45,250 nucleotides of DNA, taken from Candidatus Parachristensenella avicola. GTDB lineage: Bacteria > Bacillota > Clostridia > Christensenellales > UMGS416. Each line of letters begins with the position of its first letter. Within the stretch, counting starts at the first letter, position 1. The position numbers and the translations under genes are program-made. The DNA lies in contig CAJFUN010000018.1 in NCBI GenBank assembly GCA_904420205.1, positions 1-45,250 of the forward strand, read 5' to 3'. The notes below the pieces were generated by a model. It saw only the letters and a program-made list of their open reading frames with translations, made no database searches and had not been told where the DNA came from. Below are positions 1 to 8,860 of this stretch, piece by piece.

Positions 1-328
1 AAGGACGAGAAGTTATGGCAAAGGCGGGCGAAGGCCGCCGGAGCCTTCTGTGAGGCTAGCGACCGCAGGTAGGGGTGAAAGCGGGAGGCTTTCAGCCCGG
101 GCCCCAAATGAGGACGAGAAGTTATGGCAAAGGCGGGCGAAGGCCGCCGGGGCCTTCTGTGAAGCCAGCGACCGCAGGTAGGGGTGAAAGCGGGACGCTT
201 TCAGCCCGGGCCCCAGATAAGGACGAGAAGTTATGGCAAAGGCGGGCGAAGGCCGCCGGAGCCTTCTGTGAGGCTAGCGACCGCAGGTAGGGGTGAAAGC
301 GGGACGCTTTCAGCCCGGGCCCCTATAA
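1..328. repeat. Tandem array of 109 bp units (three copies, array cut by window start)
   Basis: Three head-to-tail copies start near 2, 111 and 220, a constant period of 109 bp. They differ at only a few positions. Each unit can fold into at least three hairpins: a GGCGG/CCGCC stem, an AGCCT/AGGCT stem with loop TCTGTG, and a long TGAAAGCG/CGCTTTCA stem enclosed by GGGG/CCCC. In unit 2 the outer A-T pair of the second stem becomes G-C on both sides, which hints at selection on structure, although another pair in that stem is broken. No convincing protein reading is seen. The array continues left of the window and ends just before the gapA promoter. It may be a repeated structured RNA or an intergenic repeat family. 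Confidence 0.85.
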
Positions 329-369
329 AGTGTCCAATTCTGCCCGGCCACTTTTTGCCGCGCAAAACC

Positions 370-399
370 TTGCCATGCAGCGGGTAAATAGGGTATAAT
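370..399 (+). promoter_or_regulatory. gapA promoter
   Basis: A -35 box TTGCCA (370-375) and a perfect -10 TATAAT (394-399) are separated by 18 bp. They lie about 65 bp upstream of the gapA start codon, just after the tandem repeats. Confidence 0.75.
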
Positions 400-421
400 A
401 GCAAAGGTACAAGAAACCTAG

Positions 422-1498
<1,077 letters not shown>

Positions 1499-1516
1499 TT
1501 CATTTCATCGGTTATC

Positions 1517-1557
1517 ATACCCTTTCTTGGCTTAGCGCCCGGAAAGGGTATTTTTTT
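1517..1557 (+). terminator. gapA intrinsic terminator
   Basis: A perfect 10 bp stem ATACCCTTTC / GAAAGGGTAT (1517-1526, 1542-1551) is followed by a run of seven T. Confidence 0.92.
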
Positions 1558-1575
1558 ACGTATCATACAGCATGG

Positions 1576-1612
1576 AAAAAGCTGTGCCCAGTCGTTAAGA
1601 CAGAACACAGCT
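1576..1612 (-). terminator. Intrinsic terminator for the minus-strand frameshifted gene
   Basis: On the minus strand AGCTGTG / CACAGCT (1606-1612, 1580-1586) forms a stem followed by five T. It lies downstream of the frameshifted gene at 1689-2040 and faces the gapA terminator. Confidence 0.7.
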
Positions 1613-1638
1613 GGAAAGCGCCGCGGGCAAGGTTCAAT

Positions 1639-1692
1639 TTATTCTTCTATTTCCATGCCGGTCAGTTCATCGGATCCCCAGATAACTTTCAT
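1639..1692 (-). CDS. Possible 17-residue ORF overlapping the frameshifted gene
   Basis: The peptide MKVIWGSDELTGMEIEE starts at an ATG that overlaps the TGA of the preceding reading frame (ATGA), a layout typical of translational coupling. It ends about 27 bases before a minus-strand terminator. It has no recognised family. It could be a real small protein, or the true C-terminus of the upstream gene separated by a second frameshift. Confidence 0.25.
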   Translation of the reverse strand: MKVIWGSDELTGMEIEE

Positions 1693-2040
1693 TCTATCGC
1701 TCTATAGGGCGAATATGTGAACGCGTGCTTTTTTCCTTCAATAGGTATCAAAACAATTGTATCTTTTCGGATATCAATAGTAAAGCTACCTTCATCGTCA
1801 GCTCGGAATAATTCATAATCTGTTTCTATTGAAGCGTTTACCCGCTTATAAGAACCATCGCTAAAAAAAGGATGCAGCCATAGCCTTTGAGCACTTAAAA
1901 TCTGTTATTTCCTTTAGCTGTAAGGCATCATTATAAAGCTGACGAACAGCATCAATAAAATGGGATAATCCCTTTCTGTGTTGATATTGCCGCATTCTTC
2001 TGATTAGGTCTTGATCTTTGTCTGAAAAAGTAGCAGTCAT
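1689..2040 (-). pseudogene. Frameshifted small protein of unknown function (ribbon-helix-helix-like N-terminus)
   Basis: Translation from the ATG at 2040 (GGAGG about 11 bases upstream) reads MTATFSDKDQDLIRRMRQ and stops just after a run of seven T (plus strand A run 1863-1869). If one T is skipped, the frame stays open for about 58 more codons (SDGSYKRVNASIETDYELF and on to SPYRAIE) and ends at 1689. The composition after the shift is clearly protein-like. Whole length would be about 116 residues. The first part is short, helical and charged, resembling small DNA-binding or antitoxin proteins, but I do not recognise the family. The cause may be a mutation, phase variation, slippage on the T run or a sequencing error. 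Divergent from the XRE gene at 2177. Confidence 0.6.
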
Positions 2041-2176
2041 GCCATATCTTACCTCCAGAATCAACATATACGAATGATTTAATCTATCTACTTTTACAGA
2101 CAATACGCGAATAGTCTACCATCGCAGACAAAAAATAATAGAAAGTTGCCTACACTCAAAAAAAGGAGTGTGCAAG

Positions 2177-2449
2177 ATGGTAGAGTTTAATCGATTTGCA
2201 GCCGGACGGGTGATTCGGCGAATTCGGAAAGATAAAAAGTTATCCCAAGAGGTGTGCAGCGGGCTTGCAAGTTTAGCCCGCAGCCATCTAGCCATGATCG
2301 AAAGCGGGGATAAGCAGCCAAATTTTGAAACAATATGGCGCATTTCGATTGCATTGAATATGTATCCGCATGAACTGGTGCGGCAAGTGGAGGAGGAAGC
2401 TAAACATATGGAATTGGAGAATTTGAGTACAAATCCAAACAAAAAATAA
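2177..2449 (+). CDS. XRE-family helix-turn-helix regulator
   Basis: A 90-residue protein with a single Cro/C1-type helix-turn-helix: AAGRVIRRIRKDKKLSQEVC, then SRSHLAMIESG-like recognition region (here ARSHLAMIESGDKQPNFETI), then the closing helix IALNMYPHELV. It probably binds operator DNA as a dimer, in the cytoplasm. I chose the ATG at 2177 over an in-frame GTG at 2168 because AAGGAG (2163-2168) sits 8 bases before the ATG and overlaps the GTG. It is divergent from the frameshifted gene at 1689-2040, a layout common for autoregulated pairs. A terminator follows. Confidence 0.85.
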   Translation: MVEFNRFAAGRVIRRIRKDKKLSQEVCSGLASLARSHLAMIESGDKQPNFETIWRISIALNMYPHELVRQVEEEAKHMELENLSTNPNKK

Positions 2450-2479
2450 AAAATATACCGACTCAAGTTGATAAAGTGC

Positions 2480-2523
2480 AAAAACAGTATAGCAACCAAC
2501 GAATTTGGTGCTATACTGTTTTT
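2480..2523 (+). terminator. Long hairpin terminator between the XRE gene and the protease gene
   Basis: AAAAACAGTATAGC (2480-2493) pairs perfectly with GCTATACTGTTTTT (2510-2523), with an inner ACCAA/TTGGT stem. T and A runs on both sides make it bidirectional. The right arm contains TGCTATACT, which resembles an extended -10, so it might also carry the start of the protease transcript. Confidence 0.75.
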
Positions 2524-2567
2524 AGATTTTCTTGAAAATCCTCGAAAACACAACAAGGAGAAAACCC

Positions 2568-5114
2568 ATGAAAAAGCTGTGGATCGTCTTGCTGGCGCTG
2601 ATATGCTGCTTGGGAAGCGCTTTGGCCGAGGGCATACCGCAAGCGGTGCTGGACGCACGCGCCAGCGTGGTCTATATCGAGGTGTACCGGGAGCAAGACG
2701 GAGAGCTGATCGGGGCCGGATCGGGATTTGCTATTGGAGAGCCGGGCCAGCCGGCCGCTTACATTGTAACCAACGATCATGTGGGCGGGGCGGAGGGAAC
2801 GGCCTGTACCGTATTCTATGGGGCTTACGACAAGGCGGCAGCCGCATGCTGTTACACCCTGCCGGAGCGGGATCTGTGCGTATTGAAGCTGGACGAGCCG
2901 GCGGAAGGCCTGGCGCCGCTGGCATTAAGCGCGGATCCACCCCAGGCAGGTGAAAAGGTCTATGCCTTGGGGTTCCCTGGTTCGGCCAGCGACCTTTTTA
3001 CACGAGGGGATCATACCGCCGAGGATGTGACCATGACCGACGGCATTGTCAGCGCGGTACGCAAGATGACCTATGTGGCGGGCGGGCCGGATATTATGGC
3101 CCTGCAGATCAATGCTGCGCTATCCGCAGGAAATTCCGGCGGCCCCCTGGTGAACGAGCAGGGCGTGGTGGTCGGGGTGAATACCTTTGGATCCTCCACG
3201 GATCTAAATATGAACGGCGCGGTGGCCGTTCAGGAGCTGCTGGACAGCCTGGAGGGCCGGGGGATTGCCTATCGAACTTATAGCGCGAGGGCGGGCGCAA
3301 ACACCGGTGGATGGTGGATCGCAGCGATTGCCGCGCTGCTGGTGGCTCTTGGAGCAATGGCCGGCCTTGCCTTTGTTGTGTGGCGGAGGCGGAAGGCCAA
3401 CGGCGTCAGGCCCAGCCGCCGCGACATGCCGCTGGCGGACTACCTGGCAAGAAGCGAACCGTTGAGTTTTCCCATGGCAGTATATCTATTGGGCGGCGTG
3501 CTGCAGAAAGCGGCGGCTCAGGAGGCGGCGGGCAAGGCGCTGCCGCAGCTGGGTGGGCAGAATCTGCGGGTTTCGGCCGCCAGCGGCCGGGCATATCTGC
3601 TGAGCCGTCCTGCACGGCAGGTGGGCACGCCGACACCAGAACAGCTGCGGGGAAGCGCGACCGGCGGTTGGACGGCAGTATATCAAGCGGGCGCTCTGCT
3701 GTACCATGCCCTTTCAGGCAAAGCGCTGCCGCACCCGCTGAACCGCTATGAGAATGACGGTGAGACAAAGCGGACGCTGGAGCAGCTCCCCTTAGATGCG
3801 GCACAGCGTGCCGCGCTGGATAAGGCGCTGCAATTGAAGCCGGCCGAACGGTATACGACAATGGGCGGCTTCCTGCAGGCAATGGAGATTGAGCAGCCGC
3901 TTATGCCTGCACGTATGGCGTCGCCACGGCAGCCTGAGGCGCGCCGTCCCATAAACAAAAGGCGTCTGGCGGGAATCCTTGGTAGTTCCTGCATAGCTTT
4001 GGCCCTTGCGGGGTGCGTAGGGTTTTATGCGATAAAGCTAGATCAGCGCAACCGGGCGGTGGCATGCCTGCAACGTTATGACTTTGAAGAAGCAGCGGAC
4101 CTGCTTCAGCGTGTGCCAACCTTTATTAAGGGCGATGTAGCACAGCTGCGGACGCTGGCAGCGGCCGGTATGCTTTTCAATCAAGGCGAATATGAGCAGG
4201 CGCTGGCGCAGTTTGAACGGTTGGGAAGCTTTTTGGTTGCACCGGAGCTGCTGGAGCAGACCCAGGACCGGCTGGCAGAGCAGGACTACCGGTATATGAT
4301 GGACGAAGTCGGCGCTTTCATTCAAGCGGGCAATCTTCAGCAGGCAAAGGAGCGGGTGGACACCTTCTTGTACGGCTCCGAAGCGGAGCGGGATGAGGAA
4401 AAGCCTCTTGTCGATGCCGAGACCGTAACCTTGGCCCAGTACGATCTGGCCTGCCTATATATGCAGTATGGCGCATACAGCCAAGCAATTAGCCAGTTTG
4501 AAGCATTAGGGGATTATGCGGATTCACAGACACAGTTGCAATATGCTTTGGCGGGTTATGCGACGGAGCTGATGGAAAAGGATAATCTGATGAATGCCTA
4601 TGCGGTGCTGAAAGAATATCGCGACGTCCCCGAACTGAAAACGTTGTGGGAAGCGGTCATTGACGGGATTTATCGTAAGGCGGTCGATTACTACAACCAA
4701 GGCAAAGCAACAAAAGCCCTGCAGTATTTTGCTAAAACAGGGGACTATAAGCAAAGCAAAAAATACGTGAAGATTTTATCGACAACCGATGTCTTTGAAC
4801 TGCTTCCTTATTTAGGCGATGCGGGAGCTGAAAAGCTGATCTATAGCCCCAATATGCTGATGGATTTCTTGAAAGGCACGTGGCGGGGAGAGGGCTATTA
4901 CTTTGTGATGAAATCAGACGGCTACATTTCCTATGACCTGCCCTGGTTTGATTATGGCGATTTATACGGTATTCGAGACGGAACCATCTACTTATATAAA
5001 CAGGATGATGAGGATGATTTCCGCGACCTTTTCACGATTGAAATCGAAAGCCGAGACGTAATCCGCATTTATGCCCATAAAAATGGAAAAACATACCGCA
5101 TGACCCGCAGATAA
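2568..5114 (+). CDS. Membrane-anchored HtrA-like serine protease with kinase-C-lobe-like and TPR-like regions
   Basis: 848 residues, start chosen at the ATG 7 bases after AAGGAG; an in-frame upstream TTG would spoil the signal peptide MKKLWIVLLALICCLGSALA. A trypsin/HtrA fold follows with His71 (TNDHVGG), Asp102 (DLCVLKL) and Ser190 (AGNSGGP). No PDZ domain is seen. A membrane helix lies near 249-272. Residues about 273-445 resemble the C-terminal lobe of Ser/Thr kinases (VYQAGALLYHALSGK; LQLKPAERYTTMGGFLQAM), but the ATP-binding lobe and catalytic loop are missing, so this would be at most a pseudokinase. A second helix lies near 465-489. Then come helical repeats of the LGDYADS type and a small beta-rich C-terminus. 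Predicted topology is protease outside, kinase-like part inside, repeats outside. A role in envelope stress sensing is only inference. Confidence 0.85.
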   Translation: MKKLWIVLLALICCLGSALAEGIPQAVLDARASVVYIEVYREQDGELIGAGSGFAIGEPGQPAAYIVTNDHVGGAEGTACTVFYGAYDKAAAACCYTLPERDLCVLKLDEPAEGLAPLALSADPPQAGEKVYALGFPGSASDLFTRGDHTAEDVTMTDGIVSAVRKMTYVAGGPDIMALQINAALSAGNSGGPLVNEQGVVVGVNTFGSSTDLNMNGAVAVQELLDSLEGRGIAYRTYSARAGANTGGWWIAAIAALLVALGAMAGLAFVVWRRRKANGVRPSRRDMPLADYLARSEPLSFPMAVYLLGGVLQKAAAQEAAGKALPQLGGQNLRVSAASGRAYLLSRPARQVGTPTPEQLRGSATGGWTAVYQAGALLYHALSGKALPHPLNRYENDGETKRTLEQLPLDAAQRAALDKALQLKPAERYTTMGGFLQAMEIEQPLMPARMASPRQPEARRPINKRRLAGILGSSCIALALAGCVGFYAIKLDQRNRAVACLQRYDFEEAADLLQRVPTFIKGDVAQLRTLAAAGMLFNQGEYEQALAQFERLGSFLVAPELLEQTQDRLAEQDYRYMMDEVGAFIQAGNLQQAKERVDTFLYGSEAERDEEKPLVDAETVTLAQYDLACLYMQYGAYSQAISQFEALGDYADSQTQLQYALAGYATELMEKDNLMNAYAVLKEYRDVPELKTLWEAVIDGIYRKAVDYYNQGKATKALQYFAKTGDYKQSKKYVKILSTTDVFELLPYLGDAGAEKLIYSPNMLMDFLKGTWRGEGYYFVMKSDGYISYDLPWFDYGDLYGIRDGTIYLYKQDDEDDFRDLFTIEIESRDVIRIYAHKNGKTYRMTRR

Positions 5115-5122
5115 TGCGATGC

Positions 5123-5154
5123 AAAAATCCCGCCGCTTTTGCGGCGGGATTTTT
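5123..5154. terminator. Bidirectional terminator
   Basis: AAAAATCCCGCCGC and GCGGCGGGATTTTT form a perfect hairpin with a TTTT loop between the convergent protease and GNAT genes. Confidence 0.93.
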
Positions 5155-5165
5155 CGCTTCAGGGT

Positions 5166-5645
5166 TCATTTTGCCATATCTTCCAGCGTCTTGCCGGTCA
5201 GGCGATAGGTGGTCCATTCCTCCATGGGCTGCGCATGCAGGGAGAGGTAAAAATCGATGCTAGGCTGGTTCCAGTCAAGACAGGCCCATTCCAGACGGCC
5301 GCATCCCCGATCCAGGGCGATTCGGGCCAGCTCCCGCAGCAGCGCCTTGCCATAACCGCGGCCCCGATATTCTTTCAGCACGAAAAGGTCCTCCAGATAG
5401 AGACCGGCGCGGCCGAGGAAAGTGGAAAAGTTGTGGAAAAACAAGGCGATGCCGACTTCGCGGCCATCGGCTATGGCAAAGATCACCTCGGCCTTTTGCT
5501 TTTCAAAAAGCCATTCGGTGAGCAGCGCTTCGTTGGCAACAACTTGATCCTGCATATGCTCGTATTCGGCCAGCAGGTGAATAAAACGTAGAATGAGGGG
5601 TTCATCCCCGGGCTGCCCCGGGCGGAAAGTGACCGATTCGTTCAT
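5166..5645 (-). CDS. GNAT acetyltransferase (diamine/thialysine acetyltransferase-like)
   Basis: 159 residues, normal for a single GNAT domain. The acetyl-CoA pyrophosphate loop is RGRGYGKAL (motif A), preceded by LYLEDLFVLKEY. The later WACLDWNQPSIDFY block resembles the spermidine/spermine and thialysine N-acetyltransferase subgroup, in which an Asn and Tyr near the end line the CoA site. The substrate is probably a small amine or amino acid, but it cannot be assigned from sequence. The start codon is preceded by GGAGG at 6 bases. Single gene, convergent with the protease gene and sharing its terminator. Confidence 0.85.
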   Translation of the reverse strand: MNESVTFRPGQPGDEPLILRFIHLLAEYEHMQDQVVANEALLTEWLFEKQKAEVIFAIADGREVGIALFFHNFSTFLGRAGLYLEDLFVLKEYRGRGYGKALLRELARIALDRGCGRLEWACLDWNQPSIDFYLSLHAQPMEEWTTYRLTGKTLEDMAK

Positions 5646-6010
5646 GAGATTCCTCCATAGGATAAGCTAGCATGATATAGCGATATGCGGAATAAACTTA
5701 CCATCCCCAGAAAAGGGCATTGTCCCAAGGCCGCGTTGGATTCGTTATCCCGCAGGCATCCAGCCATATGCCAGAAAGCCGCATTTCAGCGAGAGCGGCT
5801 CAACCGGGATTGTGAATTGCATGCGGCATATGCACCACATTCCCCCAAGACAGCCTGCACACGGCCGAACACCAAACGTGCCATGCATTAGCGGGCCTAT
5901 CGACCGGCCATCCCGTATCAATCCGCATATTGGGATGATTGTCGGCGCCCGGGGATGCTGCTGGGATAGGAGGATATCGGCATATTATCCGATTGCGGCG
6001 ACTTATCGTG
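5646..6010. other. Intergenic stretch with no recognisable gene
   Basis: About 365 bp between the GNAT start and the 3' end of the maturase gene. It contains several CATATG and GCATGC palindromes, but no open frame with a ribosome site and no clear terminator. I see nothing assignable in it. Confidence 0.5.
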
Positions 6011-7117
6011 TTACCGCAGGGTGCGTGCAATCTGGCTCATAGAGGGCAGACATGCCTCATAATAGGCTTTTAATCCCTGGCAGAAGCGGTTGTCGCCTAG
6101 TATGCCGCCAATATCTCGATGCCTGCGGCAGCCGCCCCGGCACAGAAAGCCATAAGGGCAGCGCTGGCATGCTTGGGGCAAGGTAAGGGAGGGCGCCAAA
6201 AAGGCCTCGGCTGCCGGGGTATGCTGAAGCGCTTCGATGGTGCAATCAGCTAAGTTACCCAGCGCATAGCGGTCAATGCAATAAAAGTCGCAGGGATAAG
6301 CGGTCCCGTCCGCTTCAACCACCGTATAGAGGCTGCAGCGTCCACGGGTTCCACATTCTTCAGAGGGATACCCGGCCAGAATCCGGATCGCATTGTCGAT
6401 ATGGCGGATGGATACATAGCGCCCGGCACGCCAGTCGGCTTCCCAGAGGTGATAGAGCTCGGTAAGGAACCGGCCATAGGCGGATGCGGTCAGCGAAAAG
6501 GGCGCGGGATCGGGCGCATCCAGCGGCTCCAAGCAGGGAATGAACTGCAGATAGCGGAAGCCGCTGCGGTGAAAAAAGCGATACAGCTGGGCGGCATGGC
6601 GGGCGTTATACCCATTAACCACGGTAAGGATGTTAAAATCCACCCGGTAGCGGGCCAGAAGAGCGGCAGCCCGCATGACGCTCTGAAAAGTGCCGCGCCC
6701 CTGGCTGTCCAGCCGCAGTGCATCATGATATTCCTTGGGGCCGTCCAGGGAAAGGCCGATGAGAAAGCCTTCCCCTTTGAAGAATTGGCACCACTCGTCA
6801 TCCAGCAGGCCACCGTGCGTCTGCAGCGCCTGGGTTACCGTCACGCCCGGCGGCTTAAGCGCCTTGACCCGAAGAGCCATATGTTGAAAAAAGTCCAATC
6901 CTGCTAAAGTAGGTTCGCCGCCCTGCCAAGCCAGATTGATCTGCTTGGCGCCCGTTTCAAAGGCGCGCTGGAGCACAAGCTCCAGGGTATCTCGGCTCAT
7001 GATACCCCGGAAGCTCTCCGCTCGATGATCTGCCACATCGGAATAGAAGCAGTAACGGCACCGGTGGTCGCAGGCGCCGGAAGCGGGCTTGATTAATAGC
7101 GTGATGGCATGGGTCAT
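6011..7117 (-). CDS. Anaerobic sulfatase-maturating radical SAM enzyme (anSME)
   Basis: Converts the active-site Cys (or Ser) of sulfatases to formylglycine without oxygen. 368 residues. The radical SAM cluster motif is C16-x3-C20-x2-C23 (CDHRCRYC), and WQGGEPTL is the GGEP-type motif. The C-terminal half has the SPASM/auxiliary-cluster cysteines: CGTRGRC, then YPCDFYC, then CQRCPYGFLCRGGC. The ATG overlaps the stop of the upstream sulfatase gene (ATGA), so the two are almost certainly co-translated, and the neighbouring sulfatase is its likely substrate. No terminator was recognised after the gene. Confidence 0.93.
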   Translation of the reverse strand: MTHAITLLIKPASGACDHRCRYCFYSDVADHRAESFRGIMSRDTLELVLQRAFETGAKQINLAWQGGEPTLAGLDFFQHMALRVKALKPPGVTVTQALQTHGGLLDDEWCQFFKGEGFLIGLSLDGPKEYHDALRLDSQGRGTFQSVMRAAALLARYRVDFNILTVVNGYNARHAAQLYRFFHRSGFRYLQFIPCLEPLDAPDPAPFSLTASAYGRFLTELYHLWEADWRAGRYVSIRHIDNAIRILAGYPSEECGTRGRCSLYTVVEADGTAYPCDFYCIDRYALGNLADCTIEALQHTPAAEAFLAPSLTLPQACQRCPYGFLCRGGCRRHRDIGGILGDNRFCQGLKAYYEACLPSMSQIARTLR

Positions 7118-8607
7118 TTGCTTACGTTTGGCGCGGCGGAGGGCACCCGGGCGGGGGTGACACAGGGCTGCATAAAGGGCAATAAGGCCGCAGGCTCGTT
7201 GCCAACAATGAGCTGGCTGCCGTCGCTGTAACCGTCGCCCCGGCGGCCCAATTCGTCGATCAGATATCCCCGAAGCCGGATCAATTCTGCCTGATGGGAC
7301 GGATCTGCGGCAAGATCCTCCAGCTCATGGGGATCATGGGCTAAGTCGAAGAGTTGCTCACGGCCGCTTTGACTGAACCAGGCATATTTGAGCGAACCTG
7401 CCACAATCCAGTGGTTGGAGAGAAGGCCCATGGTATGCTCGCCATGCAGATAGGGACGCACGGACGCGCAATGGCCCCGCGCCGCCTCTAGGAGGCTTAC
7501 GCCGTCCAACCCCTGCGGAATAGAAAGCCCTGCGGCATCCAGCAGTGTGGGCATCACATCGCGCAGCTCTACGACCGTTTGGGACCGGGCGCCCATGGGC
7601 AGGTTTAGGCGGCCTCCAGGATCGGACAGAATCAGCGGTACCCGGGCGGAACCTTCATAGGGCAGCGATTTGCGGAAAAAGTTAAAGTCGCCCATCATAT
7701 CCCCGTGATCGGAGACAAAGAGCAGAATTGTATTGCGAAGTTCGCCGGAATCCTGCAGGGCCATATAGAAGCGGCCAATCTGGTTATCCAGGTGGGTAAT
7801 CGCGCCATAGTAGGCAGCCCGGGCGCGGCGTAAAGCCTTAGGACGGGCTTCGCCGGCGACAGGATTCACAAATTGCGCGAGGCGTTCGTCATCGGAAGCT
7901 TCCCAAGCCGCATGCAGCGGGGGATCTATTTCGCCGCGGTCATACATGTCATAATAGTATTGCGGAGGATCCAAGGGGGAGTGGGGACGCACATAGCTTA
8001 AGGTTAGGAAGAAGGGCTGGGTGGGATCGCGGCGCCTGAGAAATTGGATACCTTGCTGCGTGACCCAATTGGTAGGATGATATTTCTCCTCGTAAGGGAA
8101 GGGGCGGGCCAGCCACGAATTGCACTCCAGACCGGAATCGTTTAAGTCGGCGTCAGGCAGCTGCTGACGCAGCCAGGTGAGATAGTCATCGTTGTTTTCA
8201 TGAAATTCATTGACAGGGATGGAAAAGTTCCGTTCGGTATGAAGGTAGCCGTCGTGGAGTTCCACCTCGTCGAACCCCAACCGGTTGCGGGCTGGCCAGA
8301 CATGCATCTTGCCGATGCAGCGGGTCTGATAGCCTTGATCGCGGAAAGCGCCGGGTAAGGTCGTTTCATAGTTCCAACTGACCCGATCCTGATAGCCCAG
8401 GCGTCCGTGATGGTCCTGAGACAGACCGGTCAGCAGGCCGGCGCGGGCGGCAATACAGCTGGGTACGGCCGAGTAGGCACGGGTAAAGGTCACGCCCTCC
8501 CGGGCTAGGTGATCCAGCCACGGCGTCTCCACGACCGGATGCCCCAACTGGGAGAGACAGTCGCCGCGCATCTGATCCACGATAATCAATACGACATTGG
8601 GTTGCAT
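7114..8607 (-). CDS. Type I sulfatase (Cys-type, cytoplasmic)
   Basis: 497 residues of the alkaline phosphatase superfamily. Metal-binding NVVLIIVDQMRGD is at the N-terminus with Asp11. The modification site is C51-I-A-A-R55, where C51 would be turned into formylglycine. It fits the relaxed C-x-A-x-R form rather than the common C-x-P-S-R. FVSDHGDMMG is the second metal motif. No signal peptide is present, so it should act in the cytoplasm on an imported small sulfated substrate such as a sugar sulfate. The substrate cannot be told from sequence. The ribosome site is AAAGGA. It is directly followed by its maturase with ATGA overlap. Confidence 0.93.
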   Translation of the reverse strand: MQPNVVLIIVDQMRGDCLSQLGHPVVETPWLDHLAREGVTFTRAYSAVPSCIAARAGLLTGLSQDHHGRLGYQDRVSWNYETTLPGAFRDQGYQTRCIGKMHVWPARNRLGFDEVELHDGYLHTERNFSIPVNEFHENNDDYLTWLRQQLPDADLNDSGLECNSWLARPFPYEEKYHPTNWVTQQGIQFLRRRDPTQPFFLTLSYVRPHSPLDPPQYYYDMYDRGEIDPPLHAAWEASDDERLAQFVNPVAGEARPKALRRARAAYYGAITHLDNQIGRFYMALQDSGELRNTILLFVSDHGDMMGDFNFFRKSLPYEGSARVPLILSDPGGRLNLPMGARSQTVVELRDVMPTLLDAAGLSIPQGLDGVSLLEAARGHCASVRPYLHGEHTMGLLSNHWIVAGSLKYAWFSQSGREQLFDLAHDPHELEDLAADPSHQAELIRLRGYLIDELGRRGDGYSDGSQLIVGNEPAALLPFMQPCVTPARVPSAAPNVSK

Positions 8608-8636
8608 AGCGTGCGGTCCTTTCTTCCTTTTTGATT

Positions 8637-8645
8637 ATTATAGCA
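8637..8645 (-). promoter_or_regulatory. Extended -10 promoter of the sulfatase-maturase operon
   Basis: On the minus strand TGC directly precedes TATAAT (8642-8637), 30 bases upstream of the sulfatase start. No good -35 is visible, as expected for an extended -10 promoter. Confidence 0.55.
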
Positions 8646-8724
8646 TAGAAAATGCTGCTGCGGTGGAAAAACGAAGCGCAACGTAAGGGATGGGAAGGGA
8701 AAATCCCAACAGCCCGAAAGCGGG

Positions 8725-8860
8725 CACATGAAAAAACACCGCTGGTGGGACTAACCAGCGGTGCTTTTCGGATGCGCTTACTGTTGCATCCAAAGAGGTG
8801 GGCAAGAGGTAGACTGTGGAAAGAGGAGAAACCACAGTGGAGGGAACCCCCTTGCTGATG
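8725..8860 (-). ncRNA. Candidate small RNA, copy 1
   Basis: Near-identical to copy 2 (offset 261 bp). On the minus strand a promoter-like TTGCAT (8894-8889), a 17 bp spacer and TATTAT (8871-8866) would start a transcript near 8860. The RNA would hold a C-rich single-stranded segment, then a hairpin ACTGTGG/CCACAGT whose 12-base loop contains CTCCTC, then a GGATGC/GCATCC hairpin, and finally a 10 bp stem CACCGCTGGT/ACCAGCGGTG followed by six T. CTCCTC is complementary to Shine-Dalgarno sequences, as in known C-rich-loop regulatory RNAs. No ORF with a ribosome site is present. Confidence 0.6.

Noticed and set aside
76..322. CcpA cre site in each repeat (TGAAAGCG/CGCTTTCA)
   Set aside because: The half-sites are too far apart (three extra bases) compared with the cre consensus; better explained as a hairpin stem.
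1..328. CRISPR array
   Set aside because: The whole 109 bp unit is repeated; there are no short repeats with unique spacers and no cas genes.
75..387. Open frames through the 109 bp repeats
   Set aside because: They arise because 109 is not a multiple of three and few stops occur in GC-rich repeats; there is no ribosome site and the frame changes from copy to copy.
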